A stretch of 46,122 nt of DNA from Rhizobium rhizogenes NBRC 13257 (GTDB taxonomy: Bacteria; Pseudomonadota; Alphaproteobacteria; Rhizobiales; Rhizobiaceae). Position numbers and translations under genes: made by a program. The notes under the pieces were generated by a model that was not told where the DNA came from, searched no databases, and saw only the letters and a list, made by a program, of their open reading frames with translations. Below, piece by piece: positions 34,812 to 43,886 of this stretch (position 1 is the first letter of the stretch; each line of letters starts with the position of its first letter). Location of the stretch: assembly GCF_000696095.1 (NCBI RefSeq), contig NZ_BAYX01000019.1, positions 1 to 46,122 on the forward strand, given 5' to 3'.

Positions 34812-35069
34812 ATGTCTGAAACACAACTCTCCGTCCGCAGCACAAAGGCGAGAGACCTGGCCCATGCGATGGCGCGCCGCACCGGGCAGCCAATCAATAA
34901 GCTCGTCGAGCAGGCGCTCGAGCGCTACGATCTGGAACTGCGCCAACAGTCTGCTCGGGCGCCGATCGATGTCCTATCGGACTTGATGGCCGAGGGCCGG
35001 CGTGCTGTGCCGACCGGTACGACATCTGCGCATGACGATTTCTACGACGCATATGGTTTGCCACGATGA
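34812..35069 (+). CDS. vapB: VapB-family antitoxin
   Basis: This 85-residue protein starts at ATG 34812 after GAGGAAAG. The N-terminal half (LSVRSTKARDLAHAMARRTG, then KLVEQALERYD) is a short DNA-binding ribbon-helix type of the Rv0623/VapB group, and the acidic-aromatic C-terminus (HDDFYDAYGLPR) is the usual toxin-binding tail. Its stop overlaps the start of vapC by four bases. The pair should be autoregulated. Confidence 0.88.
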   Translation: MSETQLSVRSTKARDLAHAMARRTGQPINKLVEQALERYDLELRQQSARAPIDVLSDLMAEGRRAVPTGTTSAHDDFYDAYGLPR

Positions 35070-35470
35070 TCGCTGTCGATACGTCGGTCATTCTGGCGAT
35101 GGCCTTGGGAGAGCCGGAGGCCGAACGGTTCATATCATTGGTGGGTCGGGAGGCACTTGCAATCGGCTGGCCGACCCTGCTTGAGGCTCGAATGGTGCTG
35201 ACAGGAAGAGGATTTCCAAATGCTTCGGACATCGTTGATCAGTTTATCCGGCTTCCAAACGTAACCGCGATTGCTTTCGACGAAAAGCATTATCGTGAAG
35301 CGGAACGAGCGTTCGATCGCTTCGGTAAAGGTCGCCATCCAGCCGCACTCAATATGGGCGACTGCTTTTCCTACGCTGTTGCCGCGGTCGCCAAGGCGCC
35401 GCTCCTGTTCAAGGGCCAGGATTTCGGCAGGACCGATGTGAAATGCCATCCCGCGTCGGCAAGCCAATGA
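35066..35470 (+). CDS. vapC: VapC-family PIN-domain ribonuclease toxin
   Basis: A PIN domain of 134 residues with the acidic quartet in place: Asp5 in MIAVDTSVI, Glu40 in TLLEARMV, Asp99 in NMGDCFSYA and Asp119 in LFKGQDF. VapC toxins cleave tRNA or rRNA under magnesium. It overlaps vapB by four bases and is followed immediately by the tyrosine integrase, whose possible starts lie within its end. All catalytic residues are intact. Confidence 0.92.
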   Translation: MIAVDTSVILAMALGEPEAERFISLVGREALAIGWPTLLEARMVLTGRGFPNASDIVDQFIRLPNVTAIAFDEKHYREAERAFDRFGKGRHPAALNMGDCFSYAVAAVAKAPLLFKGQDFGRTDVKCHPASASQ

Positions 35471-36633
35471 CACGCAAAGCCATCACCCAACCCGTCCCTG
35501 CCGATCCAGTGCAGCGTCGTGCCGAAGAACTCGATGCGATCCTTCCCTTCGACCGCCGCGACCAGCTGGCAACGCTGCTAACTGACGATGATGTCGCTAC
35601 ACTCAAGCATCTGGCAAACCAAGGCATGGGCGCCAATACGCTCAGGGCGCTTGCCTCCGATCTTGGCTACCTCGAGACCTGGTGCCGGCTTTCCACCGGC
35701 GCTCCCCTCCCCTGGCCTGCGCCCGAAAGCCTATTGCTCAAATTCGTCGCCCATCACCTCTGGGATCCGGCCGCGCGCGCCGAGGATTCGAGCCACGGCA
35801 TGCCGGCACAGGTCGAGGACAGCTTGCGCGCCCAAGGGCTGCTCAGGGTCGACGGACCGCATGCACCCGACACAGTGCGCCGTCGCCTAACCTCCTGGTC
35901 GATCCTGACGCGCTGGCGCGGTTTAACCGGTGCGTTTTCGGCGCCGTCGCTGAAGACGGCGCTCAGGCTGGCCGTTCGCGCCGCGCCGCGGCAACGTCGC
36001 CGCAAGAGTAAAAAGGCGGTGACCGGCGATGTCCTGGCGAAACTGCTGGCGACCTGTGCCGGCGATCGTCTCGTCGATCGCCGCGATCGGGCGCTGCTGC
36101 TCCTCGCCTTCGCCTCCGGCGGTCGACGGCGGTCGGAAGTAGCCGGGTTGCGGGTCGAGGACCTGGTCGACGACGAGCCAGTACGCGCTGATCCCGCCGA
36201 CGCAAACTCCCCTCCCCTGCCCTGCCTGACGATCCATCTTGGCCGCACGAAGACGACCACGGCCGATGACGATGAACAGGTGGTACTGATCGGCCGGTCG
36301 GTGATCGCCTTGAAGCAATGGCTGGCGCAGGCCAGGATCGAAACCGGACCGCTCTTCCGGCGCATCGACCAATGGGGCAATATCGATCGGCAGGCGTTGA
36401 CACCGCAATCGGTCAACTTCATCCTCAAGGCACGCGTCAAGCAGGCTGGCCTAGACCCGGAGGCGTTTTCGGCGCACGGGCTCCGATCGGGATATCTCAC
36501 TGAGGCGGCCAATCGTGGCGTCCCTCTGCCCGAGGCGATGCAGCAGTCCCTGCACAGGTCAGTGACGCAAGCGGCGCGCTATTACAACAATGCCGAACGG
36601 AAGAACGGACGCGCAGCGCGACTTGTCATTTGA
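35467..36633 (+). CDS. Tyrosine-type site-specific integrase
   Basis: The reading frame opens at 35443 inside vapC; ATG 35467 (MTRKAITQ) fits better with the related copies. It is about 388 residues. An N-terminal SAM-like region (LKHLANQGMGANTLRALASD) precedes the catalytic domain: RDRALLLLAFASGGRRRSEV with the first Arg, SAHGLRSGYLTEAANR with HxxR, and QAARYYNNAER with the nucleophilic Tyr. It appears intact and is the parent-like copy for two decayed versions nearby (28951-29658 and 34619-34720). It contains two direct copies of CTCCCCTCCCCTG, 505 bp apart (35702 and 36207). Confidence 0.88.
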   Translation: MTRKAITQPVPADPVQRRAEELDAILPFDRRDQLATLLTDDDVATLKHLANQGMGANTLRALASDLGYLETWCRLSTGAPLPWPAPESLLLKFVAHHLWDPAARAEDSSHGMPAQVEDSLRAQGLLRVDGPHAPDTVRRRLTSWSILTRWRGLTGAFSAPSLKTALRLAVRAAPRQRRRKSKKAVTGDVLAKLLATCAGDRLVDRRDRALLLLAFASGGRRRSEVAGLRVEDLVDDEPVRADPADANSPPLPCLTIHLGRTKTTTADDDEQVVLIGRSVIALKQWLAQARIETGPLFRRIDQWGNIDRQALTPQSVNFILKARVKQAGLDPEAFSAHGLRSGYLTEAANRGVPLPEAMQQSLHRSVTQAARYYNNAERKNGRAARLVI

Positions 36634-36744
36634 ACGATTTGGTGGCCAATGCGTCGATGCTGGACGATCATTTAGATCGGAGGGCAGATTTTTGCGGCCG
36701 CTCGCATGACGGGCCCCAACCGCCATGAGCAATAGATGATGTTG

Positions 36745-36798
36745 CTATAACTCACAAATATTGCGATAGTGAGTTATAGAAGGGATGCCTATAACTCA
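36745..36798. promoter_or_regulatory. Operator-like repeats before the Fic gene
   Basis: CTATAACTCAC (36745-36755) and GTGAGTTATAG (36769-36779) are perfect 11-bp inverted arms with a 13-bp centre. A third half-site, CTATAACTCA (36789-36798), overlaps the first base of the Fic start codon. The arrangement suggests autoregulation by the winged-helix C-terminus of the Fic protein. Confidence 0.7.
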
Positions 36799-37919
36799 TG
36801 AAATGGAACTGGACACAGCGAGGCTGGCCGCAATTCACCTATGATGCGGCCGCACTCGAGCCGCTCGAACGCCGATTTCTTCTGTCATCGGGGGAAGTAA
36901 TCGGCGCTGTCCGCCATATCAGTGACGAGGAACGTAATCTACTGCGGATCGAGCTTTTAAGCGACGAAGCGGTGAAGACCTCGGAGATTGAGGGCGAGAT
37001 GCTTGATCGATTGAGCGTGCAATCCTCACTGCGCCGGCAATTCGGCCTCGATGCCGACAACCGGCCAATAAAGCCGCAAGAGCGCGGAATCGCGGAAATG
37101 ATGGTCGATGTGTACGATTCCTGGTCGGTCCCGCTCAATCACGAAACACTGTTTCGTTGGCACGACATGCTGATGACTGGAAACCGCCATATTGGAACGA
37201 TCGGCGGATATCGGACCCATGACGATGCCATGCAGATTGTGTCCGGCCGCCTCGATCGTCCAACCGTCCACTATGAGGCCCCGCCATCGAGGCAGGTGCC
37301 AGCGGAAATGGCGGCTTATACGGAGTGGTTCAATAGATCGGCGCCGAAGGGTGAAATCCCCCTGCCCGCGCTGACACGGGCTGGCATAGGCCATCTGTAT
37401 TTCGAAAGCATTCATCCGTTTGAGGATGGCAATGGTAGGCTTGGCCGAGCACTTACGGAAAAATCGCTTGCGCAAAATATAGGGCACCCAAGCCTGATTG
37501 CGCTTGCCTATACAATCGAGCATGGCCGCAAAGCCTACTACGACCAGCTCGAACGCCATCAGCGCACGCTCGATATCACCGAGTGGCTGGTTTACTTCGG
37601 CGAGACCATCCTTGAGGCGCAACAGACGACCCTGATGCGTGTGGCCTTCTACATCAGCAAGGCGCAATTCTACGATCGGTTCCGCGGCCAATTCAACGAG
37701 CGGCAGGAAAAGGCCGTTGCGCGCATGTTCCGCGAGGGCCCGACGGGCTTTAAGGGCGGGTTGAGCGCTGAGAATTATATTGCGATCACGCGGACCTCGC
37801 GAGCGACGGCTACGCGTGATCTTCATGATTTGGTGGAGAAAGGTGCGCTCACGCGCTCTGGTGAGCGTCGGCACACACGCTATGTGCTGAACCTGTGGGA
37901 GATTAATGGGACGGAATAA
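36798..37919 (+). CDS. Fic-family protein with DUF4172 N-terminus
   Basis: This 373-residue protein carries the DUF4172 N-terminal region, the inhibitory helix motif TSEIEGE (61-67; S/T-x3-E-G/N), the Fic core HPFEDGNGRLGR (206-217) with catalytic His206, and a C-terminal winged helix (NYIAITRTSRATATRDLHDL). Fic enzymes transfer AMP from ATP to protein Thr, Ser or Tyr; the internal Glu keeps activity in check. The core is intact. Its start codon is part of a repeated half-site, so it probably represses itself. Confidence 0.92.
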   Translation: MKWNWTQRGWPQFTYDAAALEPLERRFLLSSGEVIGAVRHISDEERNLLRIELLSDEAVKTSEIEGEMLDRLSVQSSLRRQFGLDADNRPIKPQERGIAEMMVDVYDSWSVPLNHETLFRWHDMLMTGNRHIGTIGGYRTHDDAMQIVSGRLDRPTVHYEAPPSRQVPAEMAAYTEWFNRSAPKGEIPLPALTRAGIGHLYFESIHPFEDGNGRLGRALTEKSLAQNIGHPSLIALAYTIEHGRKAYYDQLERHQRTLDITEWLVYFGETILEAQQTTLMRVAFYISKAQFYDRFRGQFNERQEKAVARMFREGPTGFKGGLSAENYIAITRTSRATATRDLHDLVEKGALTRSGERRHTRYVLNLWEINGTE

Positions 37920-37935
37920 CCACTATAGCTGGAAT

Positions 37936-37962
37936 GCTGGGATAATGTCGTGCGAGTCCTCA
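37936..37962 (+). repeat. Fragment of the serine-recombinase gene
   Basis: This 27-base stretch matches 31735-31761, inside the serine recombinase, at 25 positions. Bases following it (GCTGATCAGATG) also recall 31952-31964. It marks a decayed second copy. Nothing else was recognised in 37963-38178. Confidence 0.6.
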
Positions 37963-38178
37963 GCTGATCAGATGCCGGCAGACCTTAAACGCGCTTGCCA
38001 ATCCCATAGTGATAGTCGCGTGGCTTGCGAAGTCTGACGGCCAATTCACGTTCACGGTCTGTAATCGTTTCGCCTTTCGACCGTTGTGATGAAGCTTCCC
38101 GGATCTGTGCCGCGCCAAGATTGGGCACTCGGCGCGGCCGCGGTGGGTGATCAATTTGCCTGGCGATCGTTGTGTCGA

Positions 38179-38601
38179 TTACTGCTGCGCAGGCGCGGAT
38201 TTCTGAAGCTTGTCCTGAAGTTTCTTAACGAGCACCGGATCGTTCTGTGCAGCCGTTAGAATAGCCTTGTATTCGTCCACTGACATGCCCGGAGACGTCT
38301 GAACAGCCTGTACCATCTGTTTGCTTGCCTCGGTCTGTAGCTGTTGCTTCGCGGTCGGATCCGATGTTGCGCCGATCTTGGCCGAGTATTCCTGCCTGAT
38401 TTTGTCCACCTGGAGATATGCGACCGTAAAAGCCTCGAGTTTTTGATCGCTCACGGTCGCAGCCGTACGATTGCTATCTGGTTGTCCTTGGGTAGGTTGC
38501 TTCTCCTGCGTTGCTTGCTGTGCGGACGCAGGACTGTTGAGAAACATCAAGCTCAAGACTGCAGCGGCAAACGGTGCGGCAGGGATATAACGAGTGATCA
38601 T
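38179..38601 (-). CDS. DUF4168 periplasmic protein
   Basis: From ATG 38601, preceded by GAGAGGAA, this encodes about 140 residues. A signal peptide (PAAPFAAAVLSLMFLNSPASA) is followed by a Gln/Thr-rich linker and the helical DUF4168 domain (LEAFTVAYLQVDKIRQEYSA, then SPGMSVDEYKAILTAAQNDP and a final LQDKLQK). DUF4168 proteins are secreted and of unknown role. The upstream ATG at 38673 would add residues without a ribosome binding site. Confidence 0.82.
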   Translation of the reverse strand: MITRYIPAAPFAAAVLSLMFLNSPASAQQATQEKQPTQGQPDSNRTAATVSDQKLEAFTVAYLQVDKIRQEYSAKIGATSDPTAKQQLQTEASKQMVQAVQTSPGMSVDEYKAILTAAQNDPVLVKKLQDKLQKSAPAQQ

Positions 38602-39314
38602 CTGAATTCCTCTCTCGTAGCGTGGGGGAGAACACCTCTTTGATGGCGTTGAGCGAACGGCGGCATGTCGCATTGATGTAGCCGTCGCTTAGGGTTGAAG
38701 AACGATCCGGCGACAATGTGGCCGTCAAACGTTTTCTATGGGGCGATAGCGCGGCGACCTGTTGACGGCCAAGCGGCGGCTTTGTGGCTGTCGCCAGTTA
38801 ATCCGATGCTTGTTATCGCGGCATCCCGCTGCACGCGGCGGCAAGGTTTAACGACAACACCGGTCATACGATGGGCCGGTCGGTGTGTGAATAAGCATGG
38901 TGAAATACCCCCTGTGGCGCCCGCAAAAACAAACGTTTAGCGCACGTATCGGCGCCGGAACCCGGTACCGCATCACAGGTTGGCCATTTGATGAAACTGA
39001 CGCCGCTCAATCTCCCGTAGCCAACATATCAACGTAGGCATGCGATAAAGGCCGCATGATGCCGGCCGCCGCACAATGGCGTTCGGTCCTCATTGCTGAA
39101 CCTGACCGCTATGACGACGACGCAAGGAATTGACCAATGTCAAAAGCCGCGATAGTTCCAAGCGCTACGATAGGCCAGAGAACAGCAAATGTGATCGCGT
39201 CTCCGCTATTTTCGTATGGTGTACCTTCGAGAACAGCGAGATGATGCCCACCTGATCAAGTTAGATGCTGCAAGTGAGTTTGCCGCCAAGCGGCAGTTTA
39301 TTAGCCCTCCGACG
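38602..39314. other. Intergenic stretch with one copy of a 93-bp repeat
   Basis: No gene is supported. The stretch contains the repeat listed at 38885-38977. Short frames on both strands lack any family resemblance or ribosome binding sites. Confidence 0.5.
38885..38977. repeat. 93-bp dispersed repeat, copy 1
   Basis: It matches 40800-40892 in the same orientation with 6 mismatches in 93 positions. The core includes AAAAACAAACGTTTAGCGCA and CGGCGCCG. It lies outside genes and could belong to a rhizobial intergenic repeat family or be an end of a small element. Confidence 0.82.
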
Positions 39315-40094
39315 TCATTCTCGCACGGTGATTTCGACAAACCCAGCACGGGAGCAGTTGCCCCAGATTCCGGCCATCGAAGTTGGGCTGCGGCGATTGA
39401 GCGTATACTCACATTTCGACGATTTCCCCGGCTTCAGAGCACTGGTTTCTTTCCAGGATAGCTGCTCGTTGCCAGCGACCCGTCCCTTGATCAGGGTAGT
39501 GGCGCCCGACTTATCCCAACTCAACGTGGCGTTAAAATTATTATGATCGATCGACATGAAATGATCTACGCGGAAAGATAGTATCCTTTTTCCGTTTCGG
39601 ACCGATCCCGAAAAACCGTCTTTCAATCTTTCAATCAAAGCCGCATTTGCTGCTTCAGCTGTATCGGATGCTCTCGTTCCATTGGGAGGCTCCATGTTTG
39701 CGGCGAGTGCCGTTTTGAACATGGTTTCGGCGGCCCTGCAGATTTTGACAGGAATTTTCCCGTGGGGGAATAGAATCATCAGCCGTTTTTGCGCGTCTGA
39801 CTCCACCGCCTTTCGCACATTTTCGGAAAACCCATAACGCGAACCATACTGGATGATGCCGACGTCGATGCGGTTCTCCCAATTGCTACGCGATCTTCCC
39901 CTTCGAGTGTCACATTTTTTGACGAGGACTGAATTTGCGACATAGTAACCAAGCTGGACAGCCGCGTCGACCGGGCCGCTTCCATTCAAATGGGGACTAC
40001 TCTCGAATAGGTATGTGGCAGAAGTTTCCCCTGCATGCGCGACGACAGGCAGCTGAGAAAACAGGCAAGCCAGCAGAATGAACATTCTTAGCAA
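39315..40094 (-). CDS. Secreted protein of unknown function
   Basis: The 259-residue product has a clear signal peptide (MLRMFILLACLFSQLPVVAH) and no recognised domain. Segments such as GSGPVDAAVQLGYYVANSVLV and CEYTLNRRSPTSMAGIWGNC, with two cysteines near the C-terminus, point to a folded periplasmic or secreted protein. It lies between the two copies of the 93-bp repeat. No family could be named. Confidence 0.6.
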   Translation of the reverse strand: MLRMFILLACLFSQLPVVAHAGETSATYLFESSPHLNGSGPVDAAVQLGYYVANSVLVKKCDTRRGRSRSNWENRIDVGIIQYGSRYGFSENVRKAVESDAQKRLMILFPHGKIPVKICRAAETMFKTALAANMEPPNGTRASDTAEAANAALIERLKDGFSGSVRNGKRILSFRVDHFMSIDHNNFNATLSWDKSGATTLIKGRVAGNEQLSWKETSALKPGKSSKCEYTLNRRSPTSMAGIWGNCSRAGFVEITVRE

Positions 40095-40377
40095 AAGAGC
40101 CCCCGATTTATGAATGGTAACGATCTTGCCTCTCTTGCCGATGGCCCGGTGCAGCTAACGCATAACCCGAAGCTGGGAAGATTGCCGTGACGGCCGGATC
40201 CGTCAATCGCGTGATTGAAATTGGAGAAATCAGGTGCATTAGGCGGCCGAGAGATTCGTCTGCACTTGGTGTAATCCAGTCGCCGAAGGTCCTGTCATAA
40301 ATACGGCCCTTCCGTTTTGGACTCTCGATTGACTATCATCTTCCATCAACCGCAAACCGATTACCTGACTATGGCTT

Positions 40378-40650
40378 TCAACCACCGAACAAAAGCCGCT
40401 CGAACATGCCGTTTGGACTCTCGAAGAATAGATCTTTGAACAATTTTGAAACAACACGTGGGCGCAAACCAACGCTCTCGTCGATCAGCACTACCGAGAA
40501 TTTTTTTATTTCGATGGTGATTGTGCGCGTATCGTCGCAGCGACGATACGTCTCCGAATCGAGCGAATTGAAGCCATTCTGTGTGGCCCATGCAGCGATA
40601 GCCTGCGCCGTCATGACGTGTCCTATTGCGGAGATGAAGACGGCGACCAT
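40378..40650 (-). CDS. Small hypothetical protein
   Basis: This 90-residue frame has protein-like composition (TITIEIKKFSVVLIDESVGL, then FERLLFGG) and starts at ATG 40650. No family is recognised and no strong ribosome binding site is seen, so it may not be real. Bases 40095-40377 before the next gene hold nothing else I can name. Confidence 0.3.
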   Translation of the reverse strand: MVAVFISAIGHVMTAQAIAAWATQNGFNSLDSETYRRCDDTRTITIEIKKFSVVLIDESVGLRPRVVSKLFKDLFFESPNGMFERLLFGG

Positions 40651-40799
40651 GCACGTTCAAATCATTCCGCTACTCAGTGAATAGCTTGGGTGAATCAAAG
40701 AGATCCAGTGCCAAATTGACCAGGCCGTAAATTGTCTGAGGGCTGTTGCATGTTAGACTCACGTCTAAGGGCACGTGGCAGGCTTGCCGGCAATCCCGG

Positions 40800-40892
40800 G
40801 TGTGAATAAGCAGGGTGAAATAACCCCTGTCACGCCCGCAAAAACAAACGTTTAGCGCACGTATCGGCGCCGGAACCCGGCGCCGCATCACA
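40800..40892. repeat. 93-bp dispersed repeat, copy 2
   Basis: Second copy of the repeat at 38885-38977, same orientation, 87 of 93 positions identical. It lies in a gene-free stretch (40651-41082) between the hypothetical gene and the decayed DUF4143 gene. Confidence 0.82.
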
Positions 40893-41082
40893 TAGGGTTT
40901 TGCCTACCCTACCCCTTTGGGCAGCCTATACCCTCGGCGATGGTGGTTGTATCGTTGGGCTGTTCACTACCCGGTGAACTTCTCTACGCCAGGCGTCCAC
41001 GCCCCCAACCTGAAGACGCCTGGCGGCCCTCTTAGATCGCAAGCCGACGGGGCTTCTGACGGAGCTCGAGTTTCGATAATTT

Positions 41083-41123
41083 ATCCTTGCAATTGTGGAG
41101 CTGCACTCCATAAATGCAAGGAT
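41083..41123. promoter_or_regulatory. Long hairpin overlapping a start codon
   Basis: ATCCTTGCA and TGCAAGGAT are the outer arms; TTGTGGAG and CTCCATAA continue the pairing after one A-A mismatch, leaving a five-base loop (CTGCA). The right arm runs into the ATG (41122) of the decayed AAA-DUF4143 gene, so the site is probably an operator for that gene. Confidence 0.65.
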
Positions 41124-41605
41124 GATTGAGCGCCGAATTACCGCTTGTGCGGCGCCTTGAGCCTTGGCATGCGAACGTTGGCAAACACCTGGTCAAGTCA
41201 CCACGGGTCTACGTTCGTGACAGCGGCATCACGCATACCCTGCTCGGACTGACCACCCAGGAGGACCTGCTCGGTCACCCGGTGGTTGGCGCAAGCTGGG
41301 AAGGGTTCGTGATCGAGACGTTGATAGCCGCAGCACCGGCCGGAACCGAGAGCAATTTCTATCGGACGTCGGCGGGCGCGGAGATCGACCTACTTCTCAT
41401 CCCGCCAGGCGTAGTCCTTGGGCTATCGAAATCAAGCGCAGCCTGACACCGAAACTTGAGAAAGGCTTCTATCTTGCCTGCGAGGATATCGATCCGGCGC
41501 GGCGGATTGTCGTCTATCCCAGACAAGAGGTTTTTCCGCTGAAGAACGGTATCGAAGCGATGCCCCCCGCCTCGCTAGGAAAAAGCCTGCTTGATCTCCT
41601 TTAGG
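41122..41605 (+). pseudogene. AAA-DUF4143 ATPase, internally deleted and frameshifted
   Basis: The first codons read MIERRIT, the usual start of AAA_14/DUF4143 ATPases, and then jump within about 20 bases, in another frame, to the C-terminal DUF4143 domain: LPLVRRLEPWHANVGKHLVK, VYVRDSGITHTLLGL and HPVVGASWEGFVIE. The P-loop domain is missing. A second shift near 41416 is required to read AIEIKRSLTPKLEKGFYLA and the end SLLDLL (stop at 41605). Intact relatives are about 380-400 residues. Confidence 0.85.
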
Positions 41606-41712
41606 AGAAATGGCTTTTGTGGAGAGCCATGACATCAGTCATTACGACGTCTGCGCCACACGTTTACGCATCGAAATAGATGCGTGGCGCTTTCTTAGAT
41701 CCCCGAACATGC

Positions 41713-42690
41713 TTATGCCTTGAAGCGATCGAAAGCGGTCAGATGCTGGATGGGTGGGTCGGCCTCCTCCCAGCGGTAGATCTCCGAGCGTAGGTAATGC
41801 AGTTCGTCACGCAACGCGTCCTCGTCGATTTCGATCCACCAGGACTTCGGCCGGCCATCGCTGCCATCGGACCAGCGATATCCCCTGCCCTTCAGATGAT
41901 CCTTCATCTCGAACGGACTATGCTCGGCAAAAATACGAACCCGTGACTGCCCGCTGGTGCGGACCAACTCCGCGAATGGCGTCTCTTCCTCCCCCACATT
42001 GCGGTCAAGAACCTCAAGCAGCGCGAAACAATCGTCGATGGCGCGATGGCCGTCATGAAAATAGCCGGCCTGCCCAATCAAATATCCAAGCTTGGTGCCC
42101 TCAAAGCCGCGGGCATTCCAGTCAATTTCAGAAACCGAGCAGGCCCAGGCTTTGGTGGCAAAGACATTTGAAAGCGCTTCACAGAACGGCCGATCGAAGC
42201 CGGCATTGTGCGCTATTACCAGATCCGCCGGCACCACCATTCTGCGGACCTGCTGCATGTCGATCATCTGACCCTCGACCATCTCATCGGTAATGCCGGT
42301 GAGCCGGGTGATTTCGGGAGGGATTGGCGTGCCCGGTTGTTGCAACCCGCCATAGACGCCGATGACATCGCCGATGTGGCCAAAATCATCGAATGTGAAA
42401 GCAACCAGACCGATTTCGATGATCTCATCATTGCGATGATTGAGACCGGTCGTCTCGGTATCGAGGATCACGCCAACCCGCTGGAACTCCGGACGCCTGC
42501 TGACTGCGATCTTCCTTGGTACAAGCTTGCGAAGAATGCGGTACTGGCCGCCATCCTCGAGTTTGCGCACCATCTCTTCGTCCGCGAGAGAGGCAGGCAC
42601 TGGCAACGATCGGCTCTTCCGGGCAGGCGCTTCACGCGGTTGCAATCGTGCCTCAACCGGCTTCGCAAACATGTCGAGTTGAGGGTCCAT
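41713..42690 (-). CDS. DnaQ-like 3'-5' exonuclease
   Basis: This 325-residue protein has an exonuclease domain of the DEDDh type: Asp77-x-Glu79 in LDTETTG, Asp166 in HNAGFDRPFC, His215 and Asp220 in HRAIDDC. The N-terminal 60 residues are a basic linker not found in the polymerase III epsilon subunit, and the C-terminus (KDHLKGRGYRWSDG, then KSWWIEI) is an added conserved region with an RxYxW pattern. Such proteins are frequent on rhizobial plasmids and may act in DNA repair or nucleic acid turnover. No operon partner is seen. Confidence 0.85.
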   Translation of the reverse strand: MDPQLDMFAKPVEARLQPREAPARKSRSLPVPASLADEEMVRKLEDGGQYRILRKLVPRKIAVSRRPEFQRVGVILDTETTGLNHRNDEIIEIGLVAFTFDDFGHIGDVIGVYGGLQQPGTPIPPEITRLTGITDEMVEGQMIDMQQVRRMVVPADLVIAHNAGFDRPFCEALSNVFATKAWACSVSEIDWNARGFEGTKLGYLIGQAGYFHDGHRAIDDCFALLEVLDRNVGEEETPFAELVRTSGQSRVRIFAEHSPFEMKDHLKGRGYRWSDGSDGRPKSWWIEIDEDALRDELHYLRSEIYRWEEADPPIQHLTAFDRFKA

Positions 42691-43079
42691 GCGAGCTTTC
42701 GATGATTGATGATCAGGCTTTAGAATAGAAAACAGTCAAACACCGGGCAACACACAATGCAGCTTTTGCACCGTTGCAGGTAGATGCTCCCATCATTTAG
42801 AGCTGTTGTGCGGCCAAGGCGGTGAGCAGCGATGGGCATATGCCACCGAAGTAAAGAAGTTGATCGGCGAGACCAGTACGCTTCAGGCGTTTTGCCTTCA
42901 CTAAGCCTTGGGCTCGCCAGGCATGAGTGCAAGCAACATCGGCCCAGGGGAGGACTCGCCCTTTTCGGCCCGTCGCGTCAGATCACATAAATAATCGCCG
43001 CCCGAAATGATATCGTCTTTTTACGGCTCACAACCAGAGAGCCAAAAGGACTCCAATAGTCCCTGTCAACCTTCATAAG
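42691..43079. other. Intergenic stretch
   Basis: No gene is supported in these 389 bases. Short minus-strand frames (EAYWSRRSTSLLRW at about 42840) have no recognised relatives. Confidence 0.4.
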
Positions 43080-43886
43080 GGCGATGTCACGTTGTCTGCA
43101 GCTTAACGGTTGAGGGATAATTGGGCGAGGATGAGCTCGACGACGATCAGTTACAAGAATCACCGCTTTTCACCGTAGATCATCGCCCATGCGGTGTGGC
43201 TGTATTTCCGGTTTCCGTTGAGCCTACGGTTGGTCGAGGAAATGCTGTTGGAGCGGGGCGTTGTCGTATCGTACGAAACGATCCGGCGATGGGGCTTCAA
43301 ATTCGGGGCGGCTTACGCCAAGCAGTTGCGCAGAAAGAAGCCGTCGCAAAAGGATATCTGGCATTTGGACGAGGTCCTGATTTCCATCGGTGGCCGAAAA
43401 CATTGGCTTTGGCGCGCGGTTGACCAGGACGGCTACGTTCTCGACGAGATCGTCCAGGCTCGCCGCGATACCAAGGCTGCCAAGCGATTGCTGGTCGGAC
43501 TGTTAAAGAAGCAAGGCGTGTCGCCGAAGCGCATCGTCAGCGACAAACAGCGCTCATACGGAGCGGCAAGACGCAATGTCATGCCCGGCGTCGAACATCG
43601 ATCCCACAAGGGCCTGAACAATCGCGCGGAAAATTCTCACGCACCACTTCGGAAACGAGAACGGATGATGCAGGGATTTCGATCCGTCGGCGGCTTGCAA
43701 CGTTTCATCTCGGTCTTTTCAGCAATCAGAAATCTTTTCGTCCCGGCGCACCAGAAACACTCAGCCCTCGCCACCCACATTCATCGCATCTGCGCAATGG
43801 CGCATTGGAAAGCCGTGACCGGCGCAACTGCGTAAGTTCATCGGCAAACACCTTGACGGGGATTAAGCGAACAACGTGACATCGCC
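43080..43886. mobile_element. IS6-family insertion sequence, 807 bp
   Basis: The ends are perfect 16-bp inverted repeats: GGCGATGTCACGTTGT at 43080-43095 and its complement at 43871-43886. Length and transposase agree with the IS6 family. The 8-bp flanks (TTCATAAG and GGTGCCGT) differ, so no target duplication is visible; deletion or recombination at one end is likely. Confidence 0.85.
43131..43835 (+). pseudogene. IS6-family transposase with an amber codon at position 16
   Basis: The frame starts MSSTTISYKNHRFSP, then a TAG at 43176 stands where relatives have Gln or Glu (before IIAHAVWLYFRFPLSLR). The rest is intact: DDE residues in WHLDEVLI, IVSDKQRSYGAA and NNRAENSHAPLRKRE. Restart at a later ATG (43194) would give a shortened protein of 213 residues still holding the DDE core but lacking the N-terminal DNA-binding region. 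Confidence 0.85.
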
